64,000 nt of DNA from Wurfbainia villosa (GCA_025175895.1 CM045987.1:30530113-30594112), one strand, 5' to 3'; numbered from the stretch's first letter, positions 22,586 to 34,122 are shown. Notes: generated by a model not told the origin, from the sequence alone. Program-made: numbers and translations.

Positions 22586-24278
22586 CTAACCCTTAAGGAT
22601 GGATTTAGGAACCCAAAATAAGTTCTTTCCTATGGGGTTCACTAAATACTCCTTAGGGATCCATTTTCTAGCTATTGTTTTCTTTTTATCTTGACCCCTA
22701 GCAATTAAGCATTTATAGGCCTTTTCATTTTTCTTTTCCTTATATCCTAGGCCTTTCTTATTGAAGCTTGCCCTTTGGCTCCCTATGATCATGTTAAGAG
22801 TGTTGGAGCCTATTGTGAATTTTTCTAGGGCCTTGGTCAAATGATCTACTTTCTCTCTTAAAGCCCTATTTTCTTCTATGCATGCATCATTAACATCCAA
22901 AGGCATATAGTTATCATGTGAGCATGCATCATCATTATTATCATTAAAACATGCTTTTTCTAATTTTTGTTCTAAATCCTTAATTTGATCAAGCATGCTT
23001 TTATTTTTCTTTTTGGCTCTAAATAGATCCTTAGTAAGACTATAAATCATGGAAACTATTTTACTTGGTGAAAGGTTCGTTACCATAGTTTCTATGTCCT
23101 CTTCTTCGGATGAGGAGGATGATGAAGCTCCCCCTTCACTAGAGCTCTCCTCACTTGTGCTCGATCTTTCTTCTTGCTCAGAGGAGGAAGTGGAGTCTAG
23201 GTCGTCAAATGCCATCAAGGCTAGATTGGAGTAGACATGTTCTTCTTCTCCTTAGGATGAGGATGATGAAGAGGAAGGATCATCCCATGTCCTTGCCTTG
23301 AGTGTTTTGGCCTTCCCTTTTTCTTTGGCCTTCTTCTCTTCTTCTTTCTTCTTCTTGCTCCCCTTCTTCTTCTTCTTTTCTTCTTTCTTTCTCTTCTCCT
23401 CCTTGCTCTTGTTCAAGAGGGGACAATTATCCCTTATATGTCCCTCCCCTTAGCAATTGTAGCAAATAACCTTCCCCCTTGGTCTTCTCCTCCTATCATT
23501 AGATTTATTAAATTTAAAATCTTTTAATGCATGCCTTACCCTCCTTACCATATAGGCTTCTTCCGTGCTATCCATGGAGGAGGAGGAGGAGGGAGTCTCC
23601 ATCTTCTTCTTCCCTTTGTTGGCTAATAATGCCACTCCCCTTGATGGTTGAAGTCTTGGCTCTTCTACTACTCCTTCAAGCCTAGATTCATGCAATTCCA
23701 TGGTAAAGAAAAATTCATCTAGAGTACTTACCTCTAGATTCTTTGAAATATAGAATGAGTCCACCATTGAACTCCACTTGGATGATCGGGGAAAAGCATC
23801 TATTGCCTTTATGAGCATGTCCCTATTGGAGAGCTTCTCCCCTACACTAGATAAACCGTTAAGGATTTCTTTAAATCTTGAATGTAGAGATGTTACCTTC
23901 TCCCTTTTATCGAGTTTGATATTGTTGAAGGACATCTCTCCTTGCTAGTTTTGCCTCAGATGTGCCTTCATGAAGCTCCACTAGCTTCTCCCACATCTCT
24001 TTGGCACTAGAGCAATCCCCAATTCGGTTGATCTCTTATTGGGGAAGTACATTGAGGAGATGATGTTTAGCCTTTGAATTTGCAAGATGTTCCTCTCTTT
24101 GCTTTTTAGTCCACCTTGACTTGTCTAGTATTCTCCCCTCTTCATCCCTAGGCATCTCAAAACTATTTTCCATTATAAGCATAATATCGAAATCGATTTT
24201 AAAGAATACCTCCATTCGCTTCTTCCACCAAGCGAATTCCCCTTCGAACTTTGGCGGATGAATGTTCGAACCGGCCAT
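22586..24278 (-). pseudogene. gag: B1: full-length SIRE-like gag with three stops
   Basis: The ATG at 24278 (MAGSNIHPPKFEGEFAWWKK) follows the primer site by about 50 bp. Order: N-terminal UBN2-like gag domain (to about 23700, with LHSRFKEILNGL and AFPRSSKWSSMVDSF); a zinc knuckle beginning CYNC at 23450, interrupted by a stop and continuing GEGHIRDNC; a Lys/Glu-rich stretch (23280-23400); a Ser/Glu-rich acidic tract (23080-23220); a probable coiled coil (22850-23030); then FTIGSNTLNMIIGSQRASFNKKG and the closing WIPKEYLVNP...FWVPKSI. Stops lie near 24036, 23450 and 23219, with the homology otherwise collinear. About 560 codons, normal for a SIRE gag. It is the structural particle protein. 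No protease follows. Confidence 0.9.
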
Positions 24279-24327
24279 CTTTTGATGAAGTGCTTATTGC
24301 GGCGGTTAGTCCTCGACAAGCGACTTG

Positions 24328-24339
24328 GCTCTGATACCA
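24328..24339 (-). other. B1 primer binding site
   Basis: The - strand reads TGGTATCAGAGC two bases from the LTR end, a perfect initiator-Met-tRNA site. Confidence 0.95.
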
Positions 24340-24341
24340 CT

Positions 24342-25360
24342 TGTAGGGGATCGATCGGTGTGTATTGGCGGGCTAGAGGTGAGTGAATAGCCCTCTTTGT
24401 ACGATGATGGAATTTGCTCATCTACAAAATCGTTAGCGCAAGCGGAATACTAATAAACAAGCAAACAAAACAACAAATGCAAAGGTAAACAATGCTAACA
24501 CAATATGTAACGTGGTTCACGGCTACGCTACTAATCCACGGTCCGATTCGTCCACGGTGAATCACTCCACAACCAATTCACTATTGGTCTCTCCCTTTAG
24601 CCCAAAGCAAGGTGGAGGTAAACCATCTTACAATCCAAACACTCCTTACAATAAGTATGAGAGAAAAACTAGGAGAAGGAGTTGAAAGCTTGTGGGGCAC
24701 TTGGATGATCATTTAGGACTTAAGCATTAGCCATCCAAAAGCCCACACCCTCTCTTTTTATAGAGAGGGCTGATTTCTTCCCGTTGGCCGCCACCAGTCG
24801 ACTGCTGCCCTTGCCAGTTGACTGCCGCCACTACAACGACCTCCGAACACATTAGATCCCGACCATTGTAGTCCAATGCCAACATATGGCAGTCGACTTC
24901 TGGCCCAAAAACCACTCAGTCGGATACCAGTCGAACCCGTTCGACTCATAGCAGTCGACTGCCATTCAATGGCAGTCGACTGGTGTCGGGAAATCTCATC
25001 CGACACTTAGCCAAATGACCAAGTTTCATCTAAGAGTGCTACCCCTTCCCGGGTTACATTCGCTCACTCTCATCCCTCGGAGTCCCTCGCCTTCGAAGTT
25101 GTCTTCATCCAGCCATGTCCCTCGGATGCGCCAAGCTCCTCGTCCAGCGGTCCCTCGGATGCTCCAAGCGCACGTCTTCCGCAAAGCCATCCTTCACCGA
25201 CTGAAAGACTGATTCATGAGATGTGAAACTCGCCAAGGCTCCATGTGCAAATTACTAAGTCTTGCAAGACTCCAAAGCACATATCAAATCATAATAACAA
25301 CCTATCTTAAACACTTTGCCACACACATCAAAACTATATCACGGGTTGATTGCCCTAACA
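24342..25360 (-). mobile_element. B1: 5' LTR (1019 bp)
   Basis: On + TGTAGGGGATCGATCGG...GATTGCCCTAACA. TATA on - at 24755-24762. Palindromes at 24795-24985 are almost all of the AGTCGACT type. Shorter than the 3' LTR because some U3 segments (e.g. the GATCG-rich block) are absent. Confidence 0.9.
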
Positions 25361-26257
25361 ATTGCTATCAAAAGATAGACTTCACCAAGGTTTTCTAAAT
25401 TGATTTTAAAATGATTTTGAAAACCTATATTGGATCATGTTCCTTGGGCTCAATGTACATGACTTGTACACAAGCTTTCCCAATGATCCACCATTAAGAT
25501 AAGATGAGTTTAGGTTCATCTAGATGCAAAAACTATGCACCTTGAACTTAACTCATATCCTATCATCTCACATGTATCTAGAGTGTATAAATACATATAC
25601 ATGTCAATTTAATGTGAGATGTGGGTTTTGTTTTCTTAATCTAAGGTCTCATGCATTTTCTAAGGCAACACTACTTGATTCCCTTATAAATGGGACTCCA
25701 AGTCATGCCATTGTCCTTAAATCAATTTTAATCAAATTAAATGCATGAAGTATGATCATGACATAAATGATAACATAAGTAAACATGGCCAATGATCATG
25801 ATGTCATGAAATATGATACAATTTAAGCATTCATGACATTTAACCTAACCCTAAACATGATCATGACATATTAAATGATTAAAAATAAATATGATGTCAT
25901 GACATTTTATATGGCAAACAAGGCATGACATATAAAATGTATAGGTATAACAATACCTAAATTTTAGTATTAATTTCCATTTGATATAATTAAGTATATT
26001 TTGTCATATTATCACTTTTCTCCCAAGTGTGCCAAAAACCCAAAATGGCACACTATGACCTCTAATCCTAAATTGTGTCAATTTAATTGATTTTTCATAA
26101 TCTCAAAAATGTATTGGCACATCCTAAAATCTTTTAGGATCACAATATCAAATCTATTTTCAAGGTACCCATAACCTTGAAAATTACCTAAAGTGCCACC
26201 TTTACCATGGTTAGGTTAACTACCCTTCCATTTAAAGTTGGCACACCCTAAACCCAT
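25361..26257 (-). other. X-A noncoding region, distal part
   Basis: Continues 19305-20231 after B1. No gene. ATGTCATGACAT is perfect at 25894-25905, with a related word about 95 bp away. Confidence 0.75.
25564..25621. repeat. Conserved stem CATCTCACAT...ATGTGAGATG (X-A)
   Basis: Ten-base perfect arms at 25564-25573 and 25612-25621, with an inner GTGTATAAATACAT pairing. Confidence 0.8.
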
Positions 26258-27751
26258 CTAGTGTGAATCAATCACGCTCTTAGGAACGCAAAACCTATTT
26301 GAGCTCCTAGGGTTTACTAGGTATTCCTTAGGGATGACCTCCCTAGATACCTTCCTAATGACTCTTCTAGGCTTGTTAGCCTTGGTCATTGTGTTCTTGC
26401 CATGGTTAACTCTAGTGGTAACTCCCCTTGTAACCTTCTTAGTGGCCACCCTAGGTTTTTTTGAAACCCTAGTCACTAGGCATACACCTTGGTCAACTCT
26501 AGGGATGATTTCCCTTGTGACCTTGGCCTTCCTAGACCTAGTTTGTGTTCCATAATCAAATGGAACACTATGATAAGCCACCTTAGGCTTAGGTTTGTGA
26601 CCCAAACCTTTCTTGCCCTTGGTTGACTTTTGTCTCTTAGGCCCTAGGTGTTGACTTTGAGATCTAGACCCTTGACTCTTACCATTTGACCCTATAATTG
26701 AATTTTGCATCTTTGCTAGGGTCTTTTCAAGTTTCTCAAGCCTTGACCTCAAGACTTGATTTTCAATCTCTAATTGTCCAATTTTAGAATTTTGAATTAA
26801 TCCTTGGGCATTGTTTTTCTTAGGCATATGCCTAGTCCATTTAGGGTTTAAGCCTAGGTGCTCTTGTACTTTTCTAATTGTCTCCCTAGGTAGAATTGGT
26901 CTAGAATTATTTGACCTAGATTTGTCTTTAGATAAATTTGTTTTAGGGACATTAGTCCCATATTTCTCCTTATTATCTAAATGGACATTTTTAGCTCCTA
27001 AACAAAAATATTTGTTGTTCCTAGCATGCTTTTCATGATAAATAGCAAGTGAATTGAAATTCTTAGCATGCTTTTGTTTATTAAAACTAGAAGAATGAGC
27101 ATTATTGAAATGATATACCTTAGGGTTTGCCTCAGTGGCTCCCCCTACTTGTTATGCTCCCCTTTGCCTCTTCTTTTCCCCCTTCGGGCATTGACTCCGG
27201 TAGTGTCCCGGTTGTCGACATTTGAAGCAAATCACTTGCTCCTTGCTTTTAATTGTTGGGGGACTGACATCCTTGATCTTTGGTGCCGGTTGAGGTTTCT
27301 TGATCTTCTTTGGGCACTTGCTCTTGTAATATCCACTTTCCCTACACTCAAAGCAAATTATATGTTTTTTATTTAAAACCAAATTGCTTGAGTTACCTAG
27401 GTCGATGGTGGTCGGATTTTGAGCTTCTTCATCTTGACCGAATGTTGAAGGCTCTTCTTGAGGTTGCTCCGGTGTGGGAATTCTCTCCTCCCCATCAATC
27501 CTAGAGCTGGAGGCTTCTTCCACCTCTTCCTCTTCTTCTTCATCCGATCCGGAAGTTGATTCCCTATCAACTTCCGAATCCTCACTTTCTTGTGAGGATG
27601 AGCTCTCTTCTTCCTCTTCCTTATCTTCTTCTACTTGTGCCAAGTGAGGCTTCTCATGGAACTTGGCCAATTTGTCCCATAGCTCCTTGGCATCTTGAAA
27701 TTCACCTAACTTGCACAAGACATCATTAGGTATCAAATTTTCTAAATTCAC
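26258..27751 (-). pseudogene. gag: X-A half: gag, 5'-truncated, one stop
   Basis: Reading - from 27751: LIPNDVLCKLGEFQDAKELWDKL, an acidic linker, zinc knuckles CFECRESGYYKSKC (His replaced by Tyr) and CFKCRQPGHYRSQC, one stop just before 27152, then the same frame continues through HARN words, ILPRETIRKV, a leucine-rich coiled stretch (QLEIENQVLRSRLEKLEKTL), basic VTREIIPRV repeats and FCVPKSVIDSH. The frame is otherwise unbroken (27751 and 26827 differ by a multiple of three). The first ~110 codons, the primer site and the 5' LTR are missing at the join with the + fragment. One of the best-preserved family-A gags in the window. Confidence 0.9.
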
Positions 27752-28034
27752 CTATCTGTTGGATTTTTTCAGTGTGGATTGCACCGTTGTGTCATAGCAA
27801 TAGTGTCATCAGTCGACTGATGGTCCCGAGAAGTCAACTGATCGGCAATTTCCAACCCAGGTAGAAGCTTTAAATCAAGCTCGTGGAGGACGAAATCAAC
27901 AGCGGTTCTTGAGATACTTTGGGGTGATTTGTTGCTACAAATCAGGGTCTCCAAGGCTATTCTTCAAGCAACCAAGATCAAGCAATCCAAAGCTCTTTGT
28001 AAAGTTTTCTTTACTTGCATTCCATTGTATTTTC
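27752..28034 (+). mobile_element. Inverted fragment of an A-type LTR at the X join
   Basis: On + it matches the reverse complement of 18030-18380 (GGATTGCACCGTTGT, CATCAGTCGACTGATGG, CTTCAAGCAACCAAGATCAAG, AAAGTTTTCTTTACTTGCATT). It begins inside U3 and stops in R/U5 where integrase coding starts. Its orientation is opposite to the gag on its left. Confidence 0.85.
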
Positions 28035-30495
28035 TTATTAGTACTCCTTCCATGATTGGTAGTAAATATTACTTAGTGATAGTAGATGACTTTTCTAGAT
28101 TTACTTGGGTATTTTTCATGAAACATAAGGATGAAACTCTAGGAATAATCATAGGATTTAGCAAGAGAGTAGAGAATGAAAGGAAACTCAAAATCAATCG
28201 GATCCATAGTGATCATGGTGGAGAATTTGAGAGTTCTAACTTCTCAAACTTTTGCCTAGAACAAGGGTACAAGCACGAATTTTCTTGTCCTAGAACACCC
28301 CAACAAAATGGGGTTGTGTAAAGGAAAATTCGTGCCCTACAAGATGTGGCTAGGACTATGCTTAATGTATATTCTTTACCTATCTACTTATGGAAAATCC
28401 GCTTGCTATATCCAAAATAGGGTTTTAATTCATAAGTTTTTAGGAAAAACTCCATTTGAATTATGGAATGGTAAAATTCCGACAATTCACTATTTTAAAC
28501 ACCAAAGACAACCTAGGTAAATTTAAGTCCAAAGCATATGAGGGAATCCTAGTTGGATACTCATCCACTAGTGTAGGGTATAGAGTTTATAACAAAAGAA
28601 CTCAAAAGATTGAGGAATCTTTAAATGTCCAATTTGATGAAACCTCTAATACATATCCTAGGAAATCCCCCATTGATAATGATATCGATGATAAATATCA
28701 AGAAATTACCCAAAAATTTCAGGATTTAACTTTAGGGGGTAATGATCAAGGGGGAGAGTTAAATCAAGGGGGAGTAAGAGGTGATTCCGATGATGAAAGA
28801 AGAGTTGAGGATAATCATGATCAAAATCAATTTAATACACCTCCTAGAACAATAAGAGTTCATCAAAATCACCCTCTAGATCAAATTGTAGGTGAATTAT
28901 CTCAAGGAGTTAGGACAAGGTCATTTCATAGAGATCCCTTTAGTCATATAACACTAATTTCCCAAATTGAGCCCAAAATAATCAATGACACATTACTTGA
29001 TCTGGATTGGATCTTAGCAATGCAAGATGAATTGGCTCAATTTGCAAGGAGTCAAGTATGAGAGTTAGTTCCTAGACCTAATGACAATACCATTATTATT
29101 ACAAGATGGGTCTTTAGGAACAAACTAGATGACCAAGGAAATATTACTAGGAATAAGACAAGGTTAGTTGCAAGGGGCTTTAATCAAGTTGAAGGACTTG
29201 ACTATGATGAAACATATGTCCCGGTTGTTAGGTTAGAGTCTATTAAGATCCTATTAGGGTATGCCTCTTATATGGGTTTCAAACTCCATCAAATGGATGT
29301 TAAATTGACATTCCTAAATGGGTTCATTAAGGAAGAGGTATATGTAGAACAACCTCCCGGGTTTGAGAATATGGACTATCGAAACCATGTATACAAGCTT
29401 AGGAAAGCTTTGTATGGTTTGAAACAAGCTCCCCGGGCTTGGTATGAAAGATTATCATCTTTCTTAATTTCTAAGGCCATTAGGAGAGGTAATGTAGATC
29501 AAACTCTATTTATAAAGTCAACATCAAAGGACATCTTTGTAGCCCAAGTATATGTTGATGACATTATCTTTGGGTCAACAAATGATGAACTCCTTCAAGA
29601 CTTTATCAAGAATATGGAAAATGAGTTTCAGATGAGTCTAGTTGGGGAACTAAATTTCTTCATAGGATTACAAGTCAAACAAACAAGTGAAGGAATTTAT
29701 ATTTACCAAACCAAATATGCTAAGTAAATGATTAAAGAATTTGGTTTGGAAAATGCTAAAGTAGTGACAACTCCAATGGGAACTAATACAAAAATAGATA
29801 ATGATCATGAAGGAAAACAAATTGACCTTATACTCTATAGGAGTATGATTGGTAGCATTTTGTATCTAACTGCTAGTAGACCCGATATATTATTTGCGAT
29901 TGGTATGTGTGCTAGGTACCAATCATGTGCCAAAGAATCTCATTTAGTTGTCGTTAAGAGAATCTTAAGATATATTAAAGGCACACTAAATGTAGGACTA
30001 TGGTACCCTAGGACTAGGTCTTTTGATTTGGTTGGGTACACTGATTCCGATTATGTCGATTTCAAATTGGATCGGAAGAGTACTAGTGGTGGATGCCAAT
30101 TTTTTGGGTCCTCCCTAGTTAGTTGGAGTAGTATGAAGCAACCCTGTGTTGCCCTATTCACCACCGAGGCCGAGTATGTGGCTATGGGTGGTTGTGTAGC
30201 TCAACTATTATGGATGAGACATACTTTGGAGGACTATGAGCTATCTTACTCCAACATAAAAGTATTTTGTGATAATGTGAGCACCATAAATTTGACCAAA
30301 AATCTGATGCATCACTCTAGGACCAAGCACATTGAAGTGAAACATCACTTCATTAGAGATCATGTGGCTAAGGGGGACATTGAGCTTAATTACATTGAAT
30401 CTAAGTCCATCCTAGCCGACATCTTTACCAAACCTCTCCCCGAAGTAGAATTTTCATCACTTAGGAGAGAACTTGGGATGTGCTTAGTTGAATAA
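28035..30495 (+). pseudogene. pol: X-D half: integrase, reverse transcriptase, RNase H (SIRE-like pol)
   Basis: Starts inside the integrase core (YLVIVDDFSRFTWVFF, HSDHGGEFE, TPQQNGV). The reverse transcriptase covers about 29080-29730 (RWVFRNK, MDVKLTFLNGFIKEEVYVEQPPG, YGLKQAPRAW, intact YVDDIIFGS near 29550). RNase H runs from about 30030 (GYTDSDY, TTEAEYVAMG, RTKHIEVKHHFIRD) and ends ADIFTKPL...GMCLVE with TAA. Breaks: a stop after NGVV (28318), frame trouble at 28400-28500, a stop after ARSQV (29059), a stop after YAK (29725). The N-terminal integrase zinc domain, protease and gag are absent. It is the closest relative of family A that has pol, and a plausible former enzyme donor. Confidence 0.92.
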
Positions 30496-31555
30496 AGGTG
30501 TAGGTTTGCATGATCCTATAGAAATCCTAGGATTTATACCTTTAAGCATCTCACAAAATACTTAAGAAACCATGATTTTCTATTGAGCCACTTAGACAAC
30601 ATGTGAGATGTTAGGAAGATGCACTTGGTTCATCATGCTTGTTATGATGCATTACTATGAACCAAAGTGCCATCTAGAGACATTAATCCTTCATTGGACC
30701 GATCATTGGGAAGGTTTATGCACAATTAATGTGCATATAGCTTCAAGAATATGATTGGAAATGTCAAATAAAATATAATTTAAACTATGTTTATCAAACT
30801 TTGAAAAACAGTTTTCAAGTGGAATACAAAAGTGATACAAAGTTTGCAAAATACTTAGAGTTTTTGCTAGGTTTCAAAATTGTATCATTTTCGAAATCAT
30901 AAAAACATATATTTTTCAAATTATTTTTCCTTGATAGAAAATTATTTCATAAATGTGTACACAAAATTTCGTGATTTTTCGATGTTTTTAGATTTTTTGG
31001 TGCACTTCTGAAGTTGGGCTGAAAAATCAGAAAAGTGAACTTCGGGCGTAGCAGTCGACTGAATCCGAGCGTAGCAGTAGACTGAATCAGAATTCAGTCG
31101 ACTGATACTCTGTGTTTTCTGAAAAACATCTCTATTTCCTGGCTTTTAGTATATTTTTGAATGTCCTAAAGCTATGGCATGATAATCTTAAGTATAAAGA
31201 AGTTTTTAGGACTTTTTGATGTTATATTTTAGGGGGAGTTTCATAATATATCTCTTTTTCATCCCCTAAACTTATATTGTTGGTGCAAAGTTAGGATTTA
31301 ACCTCCAATCTTTTGTTAGATTTTGCTCCACATGTTATTCACACATCATGAACCATATCTTGGATTAAGTGGGAGCTTAATTTCAATCTTAAACCTTAGT
31401 TCAAGATTACAACAAATTTAATTCTTTCATGAAATTTATGAATCCTTCTCTTTTTGATGTATGTCAAAGGGGGAGAAGGAATGTTTAAGTTAGAATTCAT
31501 ATTGGAAATATGATTATGTGCATGCGTTAAAGACCTAAAATGATTGTCAAACATC
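30496..31555 (+). other. X-D 3' noncoding region
   Basis: No gene. Carries the CATCTCAC stem, a phrase GATCATTGGGAAGG matching family A, and palindrome words AGCAGTCGACTGAATC and TTCAGTCGACTGATAC at 31050-31110. Confidence 0.8.
30547..30610. repeat. Conserved stem CATCTCAC...GTGAGATG (X-D)
   Basis: Eight-base arms at 30547-30554 and 30603-30610, about 50 bp after the pol stop codon. Confidence 0.75.
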
Positions 31556-31568
31556 AAAAAGGGGGAGA
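31556..31568 (+). other. X-D polypurine tract
   Basis: AAAAAGGGGGAGA after CAAACATC and before TGTTGG, the same context as in family A. Confidence 0.92.
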
Positions 31569-32067
31569 TTGTTGGTGCAACAATGCCCCAAGTATTTATA
31601 TGTTTTGATGTTTGGATAATCATCTAAGTTAGGAAATACTTTGTGATCTAATTGTGAACATGTTTAAGTGACAGGAAAATCCAAGTATGAAGACTTGATA
31701 AAGTCAAAGTCCAAGTGTGATCTTGGCAAGAGAAGTCCAAGGAAAAGGCTTGGCGGCGTAAGACCAAGCATGTAGTCTTGGCGGCGTAAAGTCCAAGCGG
31801 ACCTTGGCAAAGGAAGTCCAAAGGCAAGTCTTGGTAGAATAAGTCCAAGCATGTAGTCTTGGTGGCGTAAAGTCCAAGCGCACTTTGGCAAAGGCAAACC
31901 CAAGACATGACAAAACCGAAGGAAGGTCTTGGAAGCAAAGCGCAAAGGATGAACAAGTCGCAGACTCGGAGGGATCCTGGAGGCGCAAGGCTTAAGGAAG
32001 AGCTAGAAGGTTGAGTCTAGGTCTAGGAAGTCAATTCAAGTATGAATTATTCATACTTGATGAGTAT

Positions 32068-32400
32068 CAGTCGACTGATACGATGTAGCGATTGGATCGA
32101 GTCAAGTGAAAAGTCGACGAGCTCATCGCCTAGTCTTGGCAATCGATCGATACGACCATCACCGATCGCTAAACAAAGTGCATTGGATCGATCAAGTCAA
32201 ACTCGGGCACAGAATGAAGTCTCACTCGACTGCGCACGCTATTCACTCGACTGATTACTCCATCAGTCGACTGATGGAGGGATCAGTCGACTGATGAGCA
32301 TGTCATTGGATGATGACGCTTATGAATCCCGTGAATCTGGCTATTCAGAAGGTGTTTGCCGTGATGGCAGTCGACTGATGTTGTGCATCAGTCGACTGAT
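32068..32400 (+). repeat. Palindrome array, D LTR
   Basis: CAGTCGACTG copies at about 32069, 32262, 32284, 32370 and 32390, with GATCGATAC/GATCGATC words between. Confidence 0.85.
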
Positions 32401-32431
32401 CATGGCCCAATGGGAAAAATATCCCTCTCTC

Positions 32432-32440
32432 TATAAAAAG
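32432..32440 (+). promoter_or_regulatory. D LTR TATA box
   Basis: TATAAAAAG within CTCTCTATAAAAAGAGGA, the same local layout as in family B. Confidence 0.7.
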
Positions 32441-32804
32441 AGGACTTCTGGTGGTTGAGAGGGTTAATGCTTACATTCTTATCATTCTCTCAAGCCTCCA
32501 CGAATTTTCTAAGCTTTCCTAGTGTTTTAATTCCCCTCCTCTCTAAACTTCATCTTCATCTTTTGTAAGAAGAGGAGAGTTTTGTAAAAGAGAAAGCTTA
32601 TTAGTGAAGATTGATTTGGGTTGATCCACCTTAAGGATCGCCGTGGATAGGAGCGTTATCTTCGAACCACGTAAAAGCTTCCATGTTAGCATTGCATTTT
32701 CATTTCTATTATTATTGTATTTGTTGTGCTTTCGCTAATCATTTTTGTAGAAAATGAAAAGAGGCTATTCATCCCCCCCTCTAGCCTTCCAAGGATCCCC
32801 AACA

Positions 32805-34082
32805 TTAGGTTTGTGACCCAAACCTTTCTTTCCCCTTGATGGTTCTTGCCCCCTAGAACCTAGATTTTGACCATTAGACCCCTTAAATGAGTTTGTCATT
32901 TTTGCTAGGGTCTTTTCCAATTTTTCAAGCCTTAACCTCAAGGCTCGATTTTCTAATTCTAATTTTCACATTTTTGATTTTTCATTAATCTTTTGGGAAT
33001 GACTCTTCTTCTTAGGCATATGCCTACCCTTCTTAGGGTTAATGCCAAAATTTTCTTCTATCTTCCTAATACTCTCCCTAGGTAAAATAGGTCTAGAGTT
33101 ATGGTTCCTAGGTTTGTCCTTAGATGTAAGTTCATAGGATTTACACCCTAAGCAAAAATATCTATTCCTACTAGCATGCTTATATTCATGGGCAATAACA
33201 AGTGAATTAAAATAATCTCTAGCATGCTTTTTAACCTTAAAACTTAAAGGTGCATTAAAATATACCTTAAGGTTTGCTTTAGAAGCTCCCCCTACATGTG
33301 ATACTCCTTCTTGGGTTTTCTTCTTCCCCCTAGGGCATTGACTTCGGTAGTGTCCCCTTTGGTTGCATTTGAAGTACACAATGTGCTCTTTGCTTTTCCT
33401 AGCGAGGACTCTGGCATCCTTTGATTTTTCTTGAACTTTTGGCACCGATGCTTTCTCATTAGCCAATTTTGGGCATTTACTCTTGTAATACTCTTTCTCC
33501 CTACACTCAAAGCAAATTATATGATCTTTATTATTATGAATTGCATTTGAGTTTCCTAGGGTGGTGGAAGCCTCTTGATCTTCACTTCTCCTGGATTTAG
33601 ATGATTCTTCTTGTTCTTGCTCCATAATAGAAGATTGCCTCTCCTCCTCCTCAATCCTAGAGGTGGTGGCTTCTTCAACCTCTTCTGATCCGAATGTTGA
33701 GCATCTCTCAACTTCTGAATCCTCATGGACTTGCGAGGATGAGCATTCTTCCTCGGCTTCCATCTCTACTTGAGCTGGTTCGAGATTTTCGTGGAATTTT
33801 ACTAGTTTACTCCACAACTCCTTAGCATCCCAATATTCACCTAGCTTGGACTAAATATCGTAAGGTATTAATTTAATTAATATTTTCATTACCTTAACTG
33901 TTGTCTTGAATTGTTGGCGTTGCTCCTCGGTCCATTTTGATTTTTTCAATTAGCTTATTGTCTTCATCCTTAGGTACTTCGAAACCATCATCAATCGGTT
34001 TCGAAATATACCTCCATCATTTTCTTCCACAAAGAAAAGTCTCCTTTGAATTTTGGTGGATGGATGTTAATGCCGGCTATTT
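32805..34082 (-). pseudogene. gag: A2: gag N-terminal and central part
   Basis: The - strand homology begins IAGINIHPPKFKGDFSLWKK near 34082; the start codon equivalent to MAGSNIHPP in B1 reads ATA, so the start is lost. Several stops follow before the open frame from 33817 (WSKLVKFHENLEPAQ). Then an acidic linker, zinc knuckles CFECREKEYYKSKC (Gly and His lost) and YFKCNQRGHYRSQC (first Cys to Tyr), HARD/HASRN words, ILPRESIRKI and, after a stop near 32966, a coiled stretch (LRLRLEKLEKTLAKM) leading to KGLGHKP at the X insertion. The rest is at 17485-17820. Non-functional. Confidence 0.88.
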
Positions 34083-34122
34083 TGGTTGTTGTTGCGGCGG
34101 TGAGTCCGATGACAACCTTCTC

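Larger units (their letters stand above)
20237..25360 (-). mobile_element. B1: complete family-B gag-only element
   Basis: Two LTRs in the same orientation (20237-21429 and 24342-25360), PPT, 1.1 kb of noncoding DNA, gag, primer site. No pol. Target duplication ATTGC at 25361-25365 on the right and ATTAT at 20232-20236 on the left (two changes). Uninterrupted A copies read GGTGATTGCTATC here, which confirms the site. Confidence 0.9.
17821..32804. mobile_element. Composite X: head-to-head chimera of an A element (-) and a D element (+)
   Basis: Left half, - strand: a complete 3' LTR (17821-19304), noncoding DNA and gag truncated at 27751. Right half, + strand: a fragment of an A-type LTR (27752-28034), a pol gene starting in integrase, noncoding DNA and a complete D 3' LTR (31570-32804). 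So both outer ends are U5 ends of 3' LTRs, and both 5' regions are missing at the join. A single 5-bp duplication TTAGG flanks the whole and the host gag frame is otherwise uninterrupted, which argues for one integration event. B1 inserted later. Confidence 0.8.
31570..32804 (+). mobile_element. X-D half: 3' LTR (1235 bp), family D
   Basis: TGTTGGTGCAACAATG...GGATCCCCAACA. A short CCAAG/CTTGG array at 31680-31880, palindromes at 32068-32400 (mixed with CGATCGAT words at 32140-32190), TATAAAAAG at 32432-32440, and U5 with CTATTCATCCCCCCCTCTAGCC. Overall distinct from A but with the same modules. Confidence 0.92.

Noticed and set aside
24328..24339. tRNA gene suggested by TGGTATCAGAGC sequences
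   Set aside because: Only the short primer-site complement is present next to LTRs; no cloverleaf sequence follows.
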